DNA of 64,000 nucleotides from Maricaulis sp. (GTDB taxonomy: Bacteria; Pseudomonadota; Alphaproteobacteria; Caulobacterales; Maricaulaceae): NCBI GenBank assembly GCA_002692855.1, contig NZMJ01000012.1:192506-256505 (forward strand). Reading direction: 5' to 3'. Made by a program: the position numbers and the translations under genes. Shown piece after piece: positions 16,819 through 25,318 of the stretch (position 1 is the first letter of the stretch; each line of letters begins with the position of its first letter). The notes beneath the pieces are model-generated. The model was not told the DNA's origin. It searched no databases and was given only the letters and a program-made list of their open reading frames with translations.

Positions 16819-18204
16819 ATGATCCAGCTCCCCTCCGGCGGCCTTGTCCGCATCGCCTTTCTCGCTCTCTTCCTGGCTTTCCTTGTCGCGCTCCTGCCTC
16901 CGGCGGAAGCCCTGACCGTACAGGACGCCGAGCCCGGCACCGCCATCGCGCTTGAGTCCGGCACGGCACAGGACGAAGCGATCGCCGCGCGGATCGACGC
17001 AATCTTTCAGGAGATACCGGCGCTCGCCGCGGTGGAGGTCACGGTCCGCAACGGGGTGGTCGTTCTGGCCGGGGGCGTAGGCAGCGAGGCAGCATCCGAG
17101 CGGGCAAACGCCATTGCCGAGCGGGTCGCCGGCGTCGTGACGGTCGAGAACCGGATCGAACGCACGCTCGACATCGAAGGCAATGTCTCGCCCTTCGTCG
17201 ACGACACCCGTGCCTTCATGAACCGGCTCGCCCGGTCATGGCCGGTCTATGTCATCGTCCTGGTCGTCTTCTGCCTTGTCATCCTGGCGGGACACTTGTT
17301 CGCGTCCTGGACCGCCTTCTGGGACAGGGTGGCACCCAACCCCTTCCTCGCGCGGTTGTTGTCGCAGACGGTGCGGGTCGCATTCATCGTCCTAGCGGTG
17401 GTCATCGCGCTCGCCCTGCTGGGGGCCATGGCGCTGCTGGGAACGTTCGCGGGCCTGGTCGGCATTATCGGTCTCGCCCTGGGCTTTGCAGTTCGCGACA
17501 CGATCGAGAATTACATCGCCAGCATCCTGTTGAGTGTCCGGCAGCCTTTCCGGGCGCGCGAACACGTCGTCATCAACGAGCATGAGGGAATTGTGGTGCG
17601 CCTGACATCGCGCGCCACGGTCCTGATGACGCTCGATGGCAATCATCTGCGCATCCCGAACGCCGAGGTCTTCAAGGGCGTCATCCTGAACTATACGCGC
17701 AATCCTGAACGCCGTTTCGCCTTCGAGCTTGGCGTGGACGGCGAGGATGATCCGATTGCGGCCATGGATGCCGGTCTCAGGGCGATCCGCGAGCTCGACT
17801 TCGTGCTGACAGACCCGCCGCCCAATGCGGTGATCCGCAAGGTCGGCGATTCATCGATCGTGCTCAGCTTCACGGGCTGGGTCGACCAGACGCATAGCGA
17901 CTTCCTGAAGGCACGAAGCCTCGCCATTCGAGCCGCCAAGACCGTGCTGGAAGATGAAGGCTTCACCCTGCCCGAACCCATTTACCGGCTGCGGTTCGAT
18001 GACCCCGTGGCCAAGGCCCTGCCCACGGGCAAGGTGTCGGCTGAGCCGGCAAAATCGCCGAAACCCGCCCGCCCGAAGGCCGCGCCCGTGCAGCCCGAGG
18101 CGCTCGACGTCGCGCCCGACCGCTATCTCGAGCGCAAGGTCAGCGAGGAGCGAGCGGAGCAGGAAAGCGAAGACCTTCTCGACCGCGACAACCCGGTCGA
18201 ATAG
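16819..18204 (+). CDS. BON-domain mechanosensitive (MscS-family) channel
   Basis: The ATG at 16819 gives 461 residues; the longer open frame upstream is non-coding overlap with the secreted-protein gene. Order: signal peptide (1-32), periplasmic BON domain (about 45-118, VEVTVRNGVVVLAGGV and VVTVENRIERTL), transmembrane helices at about 143-165, 182-205 and the pore-lining TM3 at 208-238 (GLVGIIGLALGFAVRDTIENYIAS), then the MscS beta domain and C-terminal cage, with a Lys/Pro/Glu-rich tail. It should release solutes on hypo-osmotic shock. The BON domain, common in osmotically inducible proteins, may contact the outer membrane or peptidoglycan; that is inference. Confidence 0.92.
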   Translation: MIQLPSGGLVRIAFLALFLAFLVALLPPAEALTVQDAEPGTAIALESGTAQDEAIAARIDAIFQEIPALAAVEVTVRNGVVVLAGGVGSEAASERANAIAERVAGVVTVENRIERTLDIEGNVSPFVDDTRAFMNRLARSWPVYVIVLVVFCLVILAGHLFASWTAFWDRVAPNPFLARLLSQTVRVAFIVLAVVIALALLGAMALLGTFAGLVGIIGLALGFAVRDTIENYIASILLSVRQPFRAREHVVINEHEGIVVRLTSRATVLMTLDGNHLRIPNAEVFKGVILNYTRNPERRFAFELGVDGEDDPIAAMDAGLRAIRELDFVLTDPPPNAVIRKVGDSSIVLSFTGWVDQTHSDFLKARSLAIRAAKTVLEDEGFTLPEPIYRLRFDDPVAKALPTGKVSAEPAKSPKPARPKAAPVQPEALDVAPDRYLERKVSEERAEQESEDLLDRDNPVE

Positions 18205-18207
18205 CTC

Positions 18208-19191
18208 TCAGGCCATCAACGCAAAGCAGGTGCGCTCCCCCACCCGAAGCCGTGTGGGACCCGCCAGCCGGGTTGCCGGCTCACCCCGCCGGGCCTGTTC
18301 GATGATGGCCGGGTGAATATAGGAATTGCGTGCAATGGCCGGCGTATTGCCCAGCCAGTCGGCGGCAGCCTGCGCGGCGCCCTTGATTGAGGGCTCCTCA
18401 GTGGCCCGCAAATAGCCGGCGGCGGCTGCGCTTCCGCCCCAGGTGCGAAAGTCCTTCGCGGTGAAGTCGGCTCCCGACAACTCGTGGATGAAGGCGTTGA
18501 CCTCGTGCTCACGCACCATACGGCCTTCGCCATCGAAGATGTGCGCCGACGACGCGCTGTCGGCCAGGCGGTCCAGCGCGCCGCACAATTCGGGAGCGTC
18601 GACCGTGATGCGCTGTTTTTGCCCGGACTTGCCCGTGAAGTGCAGCGTGACCGCGTCCGCTTCGAACCGCAGGTGTTTGCGGCACAGCGTGATCGCGCCG
18701 ACCGCGCCGGTGCGGGCATGGTGGTGGCGCGACCCGATGCGCAGGCCGGCGCAGTCCATCAGTCCGACCACGGTGGCGAGCGCCAGCGTGTGTTCGTCTT
18801 CGCTTTCGCGCAAGGCACGGGTAATGCGGCTGCGTAGCCGGGGCAGGCGTTCTGCAAACAACGGGAGATCGGAAAACTTGGCGGCGTCGGCGGCGGCGCG
18901 CCAGTCGGGATGGTAGATGTATTGGCGGCGGCCTTCGGCATCGTCACCGAATGCCAGTATATGGCCGCTGCGATCGGGATTGATCCAGACCGCGTCCCAG
19001 GCCGGCGGAATCGCCAGCGACTGACACCATTCGCGCCGGTCTCCATCAATCAGCCGGCCCTTGAGGTCGTGGAAACTCCAGCCCTTGCCGCGCCGCTTGC
19101 GCGTCCATCCGGGCGCGTCGGTATTGGCATCGGTCAGTCCGGCGCTTTGCGGTGTCAGGGCGTGGCGTTCAAGGCAGATGTCGGCGCTCAT
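18208..19191 (-). CDS. DNA topoisomerase IB, poxvirus type
   Basis: Single-strand nicking and resealing enzyme that relaxes supercoils through a 3'-phosphotyrosine. The 327-residue length fits bacterial TopIB. N-terminal domain has GWSFHDLKGRLI and IPPAWDAVWI; the catalytic domain has VVGLMDCAGLRIGS (first catalytic Arg), HFTGKSGQKQRI (Lys), KDFRTWGGS (second Arg) and ARNSYIHP with the nucleophilic Tyr. All expected active-site residues are present. The ATG at 19191 has a weak GGGG Shine-Dalgarno. It ends three bases from the convergent channel gene. Confidence 0.95.
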   Translation of the reverse strand: MSADICLERHALTPQSAGLTDANTDAPGWTRKRRGKGWSFHDLKGRLIDGDRREWCQSLAIPPAWDAVWINPDRSGHILAFGDDAEGRRQYIYHPDWRAAADAAKFSDLPLFAERLPRLRSRITRALRESEDEHTLALATVVGLMDCAGLRIGSRHHHARTGAVGAITLCRKHLRFEADAVTLHFTGKSGQKQRITVDAPELCGALDRLADSASSAHIFDGEGRMVREHEVNAFIHELSGADFTAKDFRTWGGSAAAAGYLRATEEPSIKGAAQAAADWLGNTPAIARNSYIHPAIIEQARRGEPATRLAGPTRLRVGERTCFALMA

Positions 19192-19223
19192 TCAATAACC
19201 CCGGACTGGGAGGGACCACGAGA

Positions 19224-19255
19224 AACCGCGGCCTCCGTGCAGGAAGGCCGCGGTT
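19224..19255 (-). terminator. Terminator after PRC-barrel gene
   Basis: Perfect 11-base-pair stem AACCGCGGCCT / AGGCCGCGGTT with a 10-base loop, lying 27 bases past the PRC-barrel stop; on the minus strand it is followed by TTTCTC. It separates that gene from the topoisomerase gene, which then needs its own short promoter. Confidence 0.7.
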
Positions 19256-19282
19256 CCGACATGCGCCTGAAAGGGGAGAAAA

Positions 19283-19627
19283 TCAGGCGGCGTAGAAATT
19301 CGAGACGCTGTCGCGGAAGCGCGGATCGGCGAAATCCGGCCAGTCGTCCTTGTCAAAGCCCGGGGCGTCCTTCAGGCGCTCCTTGTCGACGTTCAGGACC
19401 ATGCGCTTGTTCTCGCGATCAACGGAGAACTGGTTGAAGGGGACGGCGAAATACTTGTCGCCCATGCCCAAAAAGCCGCCGAAGGACAGGACGGCGTAAT
19501 CGACCTTGCCCGTGACCGGGTCGACCATCAGGTCCTTGACGTGGCCCAGATCGTCGCCGCCGGAATTGACGACGCTGTCGCCGCTGATCGAGCTCGAGGA
19601 CAAGAGGAAGTTGGTGTGGTTCGTCAT
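19283..19627 (-). CDS. PRC-barrel domain protein
   Basis: A 114-residue soluble protein with one PRC-barrel: the early strands NSGGDDLGHVKDLMVDPVTGKVDYAVLSFGG and the KYFAVPFNQFSVD segment are characteristic. The ATG at 19627 has AGGAG seven bases upstream; the frame continues upstream without a plausible start. Stand-alone PRC-barrel proteins are often stress-associated, but partner and function are unknown. C-terminal half ends in an acidic, aromatic tail (FDKDDWPDFADPRF). Confidence 0.88.
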   Translation of the reverse strand: MTNHTNFLLSSSSISGDSVVNSGGDDLGHVKDLMVDPVTGKVDYAVLSFGGFLGMGDKYFAVPFNQFSVDRENKRMVLNVDKERLKDAPGFDKDDWPDFADPRFRDSVSNFYAA

Positions 19628-19805
19628 GGAGTTTTCTCCTGAAAAATAGGGTCCGAAGACAGGGGGAGGTTCGGCCCCAGCCTGATCAGAGAACGCCGCA
19701 GTGTGTGCGCAGTTCCCGCAATTTTTTCCGGAACTTCCGGGCCTCGCGCATCGTTTGTGTCGTGACTGTTCGCGCCTCGCGCGCCCCAATCACGAGGAAT
19801 TATCC

Positions 19806-19967
19806 ATGGACCTTCTGCGCATCATTCTCGCCATCCTGCTGCCGCCGCTGGGCGTTTTCCTGCAGGTCGGCCTGACACTTCACTTCTGGCTGAACATTCT
19901 GCTGACGCTGCTCGGCTGGTTGCCGGGCGTCATTCACGCCATCTGGGTGATCGTCACGCGCGACTGA
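19806..19967 (+). CDS. YqaE/Pmp3-family small membrane protein
   Basis: A 53-residue protein with two hydrophobic segments: MDLLRIILAILLPPLGVFLQVG and FWLNILLTLLGWLPGVIHAIWVI. The PPLGVFLQ and LGWLPGVIHA signatures are diagnostic of the Pmp3/YqaE family, linked in other organisms to membrane potential and salt or cold stress. ATG at 19806 follows GAGGAA. It ends one base from the convergent double-TetR gene and is divergent from the PRC-barrel gene, forming a small stress-type pair by position. Confidence 0.93.
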   Translation: MDLLRIILAILLPPLGVFLQVGLTLHFWLNILLTLLGWLPGVIHAIWVIVTRD

Positions 19968-19968
19968 A

Positions 19969-21195
19969 TCAGTCGGCGAACAGCCCTTGGGTGAGGGTCG
20001 TCGCGTACAGCGCGACGGCCTCTTCCCCCGGCATTCCGGACGCCCATTTGCGCAGGTCATAGGCGGCATTCAGCGTCGCCATGATCACCTGGCTGGCGAT
20101 CAGCGGATCGATCGGCCGGATCACGCCCTCGCTGATCCCGTCGATCAGCATGCCGGCAAAGCGGCGCGCCACGCGCCCCGACTGCTCAAACACATCAATA
20201 CGCCATTCGTCCGGCAGGGCCTGGAGTGCTGTCGAGCGCAAAAGCGGAAAGTCGCCGGCAAACTGCACATCCAGCAGCGTCGCGATGACCGAGTTGATCC
20301 GGTGCAGGGAATCGCCCGGCGCCTCGAAGCCGGCTTGCTGCACCAGCGACGTGCGCAAATGGCTCTGCTTGAAGCAGTCGACCACCAGATCGTCCTTGGC
20401 GTCGTGGTGGTGATAGAAACTGCCCTTCGTGACGTTCAACTGCGCAACGATGTCCTCGACAGACGCACCGCGATATCCGCGCTCATTGATCAGCTCGGTC
20501 GCCGTACGAAGATAATGACCGGGCATGCCTTGGCTGTGTCCCGTGGTGCGCGGCACCGGCAATGCGTCCGGTGCCCAGCGCGCGCCTGACGGTGCAAAGC
20601 CGTGCTCGAAAATTTCCAGCAGGCGGTCACGTGCCCGGTCGAAATCCTCGGCGCCATACTCGGGTAGCCAGGCAATCAGCCAGAACATGTTCTGCAACAG
20701 GGCGTGCGCGCGGGCTGTCGTCAGGGCGCGCTGACGGTCATCGGCGGGCAGGCCGAAATAGCCCCGCAGCTTGCGGAAGATCAGCAGGTAGCGATCCAGC
20801 AATTCGGTCCGCAGCGGCGGCTTCATCGCCCGGATGTCGGACAGGATTGCGATTGGCGCGTCTTCGCCGCGCAGGATACGCGCGTGAAGCTCGAAATTGG
20901 CCGTGACATAGGCCCGGACCCGGGCTTTCGGGTCCGCCTCGCGCGCGCCTGAATCAACCAGCGTCTCGATGCGGTCGAGCGTGCGGTGCAAAACCGCCGC
21001 CGCCAGCATTTCCTTGCGGCGGAAATAATAGGTCACGCTGGTGGTGTTCAGACCGACCTTCTCTGCCACATCGACAAAGGTCAGCCCCTTCAGGCCATGC
21101 CGATTGATCAACAGCGTCGCCGCTTCAAGAATGCGCTCGCGCTTTTCCTGAAACCGCGCCGTCTTCGCGTCGTCGATGTCCACAGCCTCTCCCAT
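19969..21195 (-). CDS. Tandem double TetR-family regulator
   Basis: One 408-residue polypeptide holds two complete TetR units. Unit 1 (about 18-200) has RILEAATLLINRHGLKGLTFVDVAE and the recognition end NTTSVTYYFRRKEML; unit 2 (about 222-408) has YLRTATELINERGYRGASVEDIVAQLN and TKGSFYHHHDAKDDLV. Each helix-turn-helix is followed by its own helical ligand/dimer domain, so the protein is roughly twice usual length and no frameshift is needed. It is divergent from a fused beta-oxidation enzyme, so regulation of fatty-acyl-CoA metabolism is the likely job. The shared gap has three CGTCA/TGACG half-sites. The ATG at 21195 has AGAGG very close to it. Confidence 0.93.
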   Translation of the reverse strand: MGEAVDIDDAKTARFQEKRERILEAATLLINRHGLKGLTFVDVAEKVGLNTTSVTYYFRRKEMLAAAVLHRTLDRIETLVDSGAREADPKARVRAYVTANFELHARILRGEDAPIAILSDIRAMKPPLRTELLDRYLLIFRKLRGYFGLPADDRQRALTTARAHALLQNMFWLIAWLPEYGAEDFDRARDRLLEIFEHGFAPSGARWAPDALPVPRTTGHSQGMPGHYLRTATELINERGYRGASVEDIVAQLNVTKGSFYHHHDAKDDLVVDCFKQSHLRTSLVQQAGFEAPGDSLHRINSVIATLLDVQFAGDFPLLRSTALQALPDEWRIDVFEQSGRVARRFAGMLIDGISEGVIRPIDPLIASQVIMATLNAAYDLRKWASGMPGEEAVALYATTLTQGLFAD

Positions 21196-21224
21196 GCCTC
21201 TCGATTACCAGAGAAGCGCAGGGT

Positions 21225-21246
21225 CGTCACGTTGACGTTTGCGTCA
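21225..21246. promoter_or_regulatory. Three-half-site candidate operator for the double TetR
   Basis: Bases read CGTCA-cgt-TGACG-tttg-CGTCA: overlapping perfect palindromes with 3- and 4-base spacers that share the central half-site. It lies 30 bases upstream of the regulator start. A TTGACG at 21232-21237 with a weak TGTGTT 17 bases on could be the rightward promoter, which would put the operator on its -35 element. Confidence 0.55.
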
Positions 21247-21383
21247 GGGGAATGTGTGTTTTTCGGAAGTCCTGGTTCGTTTTCAGGCCCGGAGTGCATT
21301 GATCGTCCCGCCGCGACTCGCCTAGTTTCAACAGCATGGGGAATTGTCCGGTGCTCGCCGGATCGAATGAGGGGTATGGGGCG

Positions 21384-23444
21384 ATGACGGTGATCACAAC
21401 GCGAAAAACCGGACACATATTCTGGATCACGTCGAACAATCCTCCGGTCAACGCGCTGGGTCATGCCGTCCGGTCAGGACTGGCCGACGCAATCGCCAAG
21501 GCAAATGGCGACAAGGGCGTCAAAGCCATCATCATCAATTGCGACGGGCGCACTTTTTTTGCCGGTGCGGACATCACGGAGTTCGGTAAGCCCTTGCAGG
21601 CCCCCGGTCTGCCCGAAGTGTGCGACACGATCGAAGCCAGCCCGAAGCCGGTCATCGCCGCCATTCATGGCACGGCGCTCGGCGGCGGGCTGGAAATCGC
21701 GCTGGCCTGCCATTACCGGGTTGCGGTTCCGTCCGCGAAGCTGGGCTTGCCGGAAGTGAAGCTCGGCCTGCTTCCAGGCGCGGGCGGCACCCAGCGCCTG
21801 CCGCGTGTCATCGGAGCCGAGGCGGCGCTCGGCATGATCGTGTCCGGCAATCCCGTGGGTGCGAAACAGGCCCATGCGTCCGGCCTCGTCGACCGCCTCG
21901 CGCCTGAAGACGGGCTGCGTGACGCAGCAGCAGACCTCGCCGACGAGGTGATGGACGCGTCGTCTCACCCGGTGTCCAGCCAGCGTGAGGACATGTTGGC
22001 CGCGGCGCGCGAAGACCCGGACCTGTTCAACCGTTTCCGCCAGGACAATGCCCGCAAGATCAAGGGGCTCGACGCGCCGGAAGCCTGCATCGTCGCGGTC
22101 GAGGCTGCCGTGAACGTGCCCTTCGAACGCGGCACGGCGCTTGAACGCGAATTGTTCATGGAACTGGTCGGCGGCGAGCAGTCAAAGGCGATGCGTCATG
22201 TCTTCTTCGCCGAGCGGGCGGCTCAGAAGATTGACGGCCTTCCGAAGGACACCGCGACCTATACCTTGGCGAAGGTTGGCATACTCGGCGCGGGCACGAT
22301 GGGCGGCGGCATCGCGATGAACTTCCTGACCGCCGGCATTCCGGTGACGATGGTCGAGCGCGAACAGGCGGCGCTCGATCGTGGCACAGCCATCATGCGC
22401 AAGAATTACGAACGATCTGCCGCCAAGGGGAAGTTCACCGTCGAACAGGTCGACGCCGCGATGAGCCGTCTCAACCCGACACTGGATTTCGAGGCGTTGG
22501 GTGACTGCGACCTCGTCATCGAGGCCGTGTTCGAGTCGATGGAGTTGAAGAAGGAAATCTTCCACCGGCTCGACCAGATCGCCAAGCCGGGTGCAATCCT
22601 GGCGTCCAACACGTCCTATCTCGACATTGACGAGATCGCCGCCCAGACGCGCCGCCCCGATCATGTCCTCGGGATGCACTTCTTTTCACCGGCCAATGTC
22701 ATGCGCCTGCTGGAAGTCGTCCGCGGCAAGCAGACGGCGCCCGCCGTGCTTGCCACCGCGATGGCTGTCGGAAAGCGGATCGGCAAGGTCGCGGTCGTGT
22801 CAGGGGTCTGTCATGGATTCATCGGCAACCGCATGCTGGCTGCGCGCCAGGAACAGGCCAATGCCTTGATTCTCGAAGGCGCCACACCGTGGCAGGTCGA
22901 TGATGCGTTGACGAATTTCGGCATGCCGATGGGACCTTTTCAGATGGCCGATCTCGCCGGTCTCGATATCGGCTGGAATCCGGATACGACCTCGTCTTCG
23001 TCGGTCCGAGAAGTGCTGTGTGAACGCGGGCGGCGGGGCCAGAAGACCGGCAAGGGCTTCTATGACTACGCGGCCGACCGCACCCGCACCCCGTCGAAGG
23101 AAACCGAGGACATTATCGCCGGGTTTGCCGCCAGGGCCGGTATCCCCAAAGGAGACTACACCGAAGGCGAAATTCGCGAACGCCTGATCTATCCGATGAT
23201 CAACGAGGGGGCGAAAATCCTTGAGGAAGGCATCGCCCAGCGCGCTTCCGACATCGATGTCGTCTGGCTTTACGGCTATGGCTGGCCGGTCTGGACAGGC
23301 GGGCCGATGTTCTGGGCCGACACGATCGGGGTGAACCGGGTCCTGTCAGGGCTGGAACGGCACCGGAAAGCGCTGGGCCCGGATTTCCGGATTTCACCCC
23401 TGTTGAAGACGATTGCCGAGGACGGCCGGCGCTTCAACGCCTGA
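21384..23444 (+). CDS. Fused enoyl-CoA hydratase / 3-hydroxyacyl-CoA dehydrogenase
   Basis: Bifunctional beta-oxidation enzyme of 686 residues: hydration of trans-2-enoyl-CoA and NAD-dependent oxidation of L-3-hydroxyacyl-CoA. The N-terminal crotonase domain (about 1-190) has the oxyanion loops [10 protein letters not shown] and [13 protein letters not shown] and the glutamate-bearing region [20 protein letters not shown]. The dehydrogenase part has the Rossmann [14 protein letters not shown] (about 305), [10 protein letters not shown] and [15 protein letters not shown]. The ATG at 21384 is preferred over 21336 because homology begins at MTVITTRK. No thiolase (FadA) partner is adjacent. Resembles the peroxisomal-type multifunctional enzyme common in alphaproteobacteria. 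Confidence 0.95.
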   Translation: MTVITTRKTGHIFWITSNNPPVNALGHAVRSGLADAIAKANGDKGVKAIIINCDGRTFFAGADITEFGKPLQAPGLPEVCDTIEASPKPVIAAIHGTALGGGLEIALACHYRVAVPSAKLGLPEVKLGLLPGAGGTQRLPRVIGAEAALGMIVSGNPVGAKQAHASGLVDRLAPEDGLRDAAADLADEVMDASSHPVSSQREDMLAAAREDPDLFNRFRQDNARKIKGLDAPEACIVAVEAAVNVPFERGTALERELFMELVGGEQSKAMRHVFFAERAAQKIDGLPKDTATYTLAKVGILGAGTMGGGIAMNFLTAGIPVTMVEREQAALDRGTAIMRKNYERSAAKGKFTVEQVDAAMSRLNPTLDFEALGDCDLVIEAVFESMELKKEIFHRLDQIAKPGAILASNTSYLDIDEIAAQTRRPDHVLGMHFFSPANVMRLLEVVRGKQTAPAVLATAMAVGKRIGKVAVVSGVCHGFIGNRMLAARQEQANALILEGATPWQVDDALTNFGMPMGPFQMADLAGLDIGWNPDTTSSSSVREVLCERGRRGQKTGKGFYDYAADRTRTPSKETEDIIAGFAARAGIPKGDYTEGEIRERLIYPMINEGAKILEEGIAQRASDIDVVWLYGYGWPVWTGGPMFWADTIGVNRVLSGLERHRKALGPDFRISPLLKTIAEDGRRFNA

Positions 23445-23455
23445 TCTCCCACGCG

Positions 23456-23812
23456 TCAGTCGAGAAACGTCCAGCTGTCCGCGCCATCGAAATGGCGGAT
23501 GCGAATGCCCTCGACCTCGGATGGATCGGCCATCGCGAAATTGACCGCCATGCGGTCGGCGTCCGCATCAAGGTTTTCCCAATGCGTCGTGCAGCCGCAA
23601 TTCGCGCAGCTGACATAGGCCAGCGTCCGGTCTCCCTGGATGTAGCGGATCACGCTGCCCTTCGCGTAGGCCACGTCGATGTCTCCGGGATGCGCGTAGG
23701 CCCACAGCCCGCCCGCGCGGCGGCAGTAGGAGCAGTTGCACGAGGTCAGCTTGTCCGGGCGTTTCGGATAACGCCATGTGACCGCGCCGCAATGACATGA
23801 GCCAGTGATCAT
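23456..23812 (-). CDS. GFA/CENP-V zinc-binding family protein
   Basis: A 118-residue protein with the zinc-ligand cysteines of the GFA (Mss4-like) fold: GSCHCGAV near the N-terminus, SCNCSYCRRAGG, and CANCGCTTHW, followed by the typical AVNFAM segment. The family was named for the glutathione-dependent formaldehyde-activating enzyme, but most members have no proven activity, so the name should not be read as function. The ATG at 23812 gives a protein starting MITGSCHCG. It is divergent from modA with an 82-base gap and not linked to the formaldehyde operon. Confidence 0.9.
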   Translation of the reverse strand: MITGSCHCGAVTWRYPKRPDKLTSCNCSYCRRAGGLWAYAHPGDIDVAYAKGSVIRYIQGDRTLAYVSCANCGCTTHWENLDADADRMAVNFAMADPSEVEGIRIRHFDGADSWTFLD

Positions 23813-23894
23813 GAGCGCAGTGTAGGGGCAAGACGGCGCTGGCGTGAAGCCGGATCGCTTGCTGCAATCGCGCCCGGACTCTAGCGTCCTTTCC

Positions 23895-24656
23895 ATGCTG
23901 CGCATTGCTCTCACGGCCCTCACGGCAAGTCTCGCCGCCGCCTGCAGTCCTCCGCCGGCCGCCGAGCGGAGCGAAGCGCTGATCGCGGTCGCTGCGAACT
24001 TCGCGCCGACCGCCGAAATACTGGCGGACGCCTATCGGGACGAGAGCGGGCATCATGTCACCCTTTCGTCCGGTTCAACGGGTCAGCTCTTTGCCCGGAT
24101 CGTGGAAGGTGCGCCTTATGACGCTTTCCTGTCGGCCGATTCAGAACGCCCTGCGCAACTGGTGGCGCAAGGTCGTGCCACCGCCGATTCTCAATTCACC
24201 TACGCATTCGGGCGCCTCGTCCTCTGGAGCGCAGATCCGGACCGGATCGGCGCCGACGGTGTCCCTGCCTTGGCGGGCGAGTTCCGCGCGCTGGCGCTGC
24301 CCAATCCCCGGTTCGCGCCCTATGGCGCAGCCGCGATGGAGACACTTCAATCCCTCGGGCTCGCCGACGCGCTGGCAGATCGCATTGTCACGGGCGGGGA
24401 TGTCGGCTCGACCCATGCCCTGATTGCGTCGGGCAATGCCGAACTGGGGTTTATCGCCCAGTCACAATGGTCCGAGAATCGGGGCAGCGCGTGGGTCGTG
24501 CCGCAAGACTTGCATATCCCGCTGGCGCAGGACGCAGTCCTGTTGCCGCGTGGTGCGGACAATCCTGCCGCCATCGGATTCCTGCTGTTCCTTCAATCTG
24601 ATGAAGCACGCGCCGTGATCGCTGCTGCAGGCTATGACACGGAAGGCAGGGAATGA
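23895..24656 (+). CDS. modA: Molybdate ABC transporter substrate-binding lipoprotein
   Basis: Binds molybdate (or tungstate) for the ModBC importer. 253 residues with a lipoprotein signal and lipobox SLAAAC (Cys near 18), so it is membrane-tethered as well as periplasmic. Diagnostic motifs are IAVAANFAPTAEILADAY, LSSGSTGQLFARI, GAPYDAFLSADSERP and near the end GNAELGFIAQSQW. The ATG at 23895 is chosen because it starts the signal peptide. The stop overlaps the modB start (ATGA). Confidence 0.96.
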   Translation: MLRIALTALTASLAAACSPPPAAERSEALIAVAANFAPTAEILADAYRDESGHHVTLSSGSTGQLFARIVEGAPYDAFLSADSERPAQLVAQGRATADSQFTYAFGRLVLWSADPDRIGADGVPALAGEFRALALPNPRFAPYGAAAMETLQSLGLADALADRIVTGGDVGSTHALIASGNAELGFIAQSQWSENRGSAWVVPQDLHIPLAQDAVLLPRGADNPAAIGFLLFLQSDEARAVIAAAGYDTEGRE

Positions 24657-25318
24657 TCGGCCCGATCCTGCTCACGCTCGCCCTGGCCAGCGTCACGACC
24701 GTGATCCTGATGGGGATCGCCCTGCCGCTGGCCTGGTGGCTGGCGACCACGCGTTCGCGCATCCGCCCGGTGGTGGAGGCCGTGACGGCATTGCCGCTCA
24801 TCCTGCCTCCCACCGTATTGGGCTTCTACTTCCTGCTCCTGATGGCCCCGGTCTCGCCCTTGGGCGGGGCGTGGCTGCAGGTCACAGGCTCGACACTCGC
24901 CTTCTCCTTTACCGGGCTGGTGGTGGCCTCAATTGTCTATTCACTGCCGTTCGCGGTGCAGCCGCTTCAGGCCGCCTTCGAGCGTGTCGGGCCCGACATG
25001 ATGGAAGCGGCAGCCAGCCTGCGCGCCAGGCCCCTCGACGCCTTCTTCTCCGTCGCCCTGCCGCTGTCGGCGCGCGGCGCGCTGACAGCAGCCGTGCTCA
25101 GCTTCGCGCACACGATCGGGGAGTTCGGCGTGATCCTGATGGTCGGCGGCAACATTCCCGGCCGCACACGCACGATCTCGATTGCCGTGTGGGAGCACGT
25201 GGAGTCGCTGGAATACGCGCAGGCGCACATCCTCTCGGCGGGATTGCTGGTTTTCGCCTTCGTGACGCTGTTCGCGGTCTATACGCTGGGTCGGGGGCGC
25301 ATCCTGCATGTCCGGTGA
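24653..25318 (+). CDS. modB: Molybdate ABC transporter permease
   Basis: Integral membrane subunit of 221 residues with about five to six helices. The cytoplasmic EAA loop that couples to ModC is MMEAAASLRARPLDAFFSVALPLS; the downstream FAHTIGEFGVILMVGGNIPGRTRT is the ModB signature. Overlaps modA by four bases and modC by eleven, so the three are translationally coupled. Confidence 0.97.
   Translation: MIGPILLTLALASVTTVILMGIALPLAWWLATTRSRIRPVVEAVTALPLILPPTVLGFYFLLLMAPVSPLGGAWLQVTGSTLAFSFTGLVVASIVYSLPFAVQPLQAAFERVGPDMMEAAASLRARPLDAFFSVALPLSARGALTAAVLSFAHTIGEFGVILMVGGNIPGRTRTISIAVWEHVESLEYAQAHILSAGLLVFAFVTLFAVYTLGRGRILHVR

Noticed and set aside
19969-21195. Double-TetR gene as an artefact of two genes joined by a sequencing error
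   Set aside because: The frame is continuous, the linker between units is ordinary sequence and no internal stop or start with ribosome-binding site stands out at the junction near residue 210-224.
23456-23812. GFA-family gene as part of the formaldehyde pathway
   Set aside because: The family name is misleading for most members, and this gene is 20 kb from the formaldehyde operon with unrelated neighbours.
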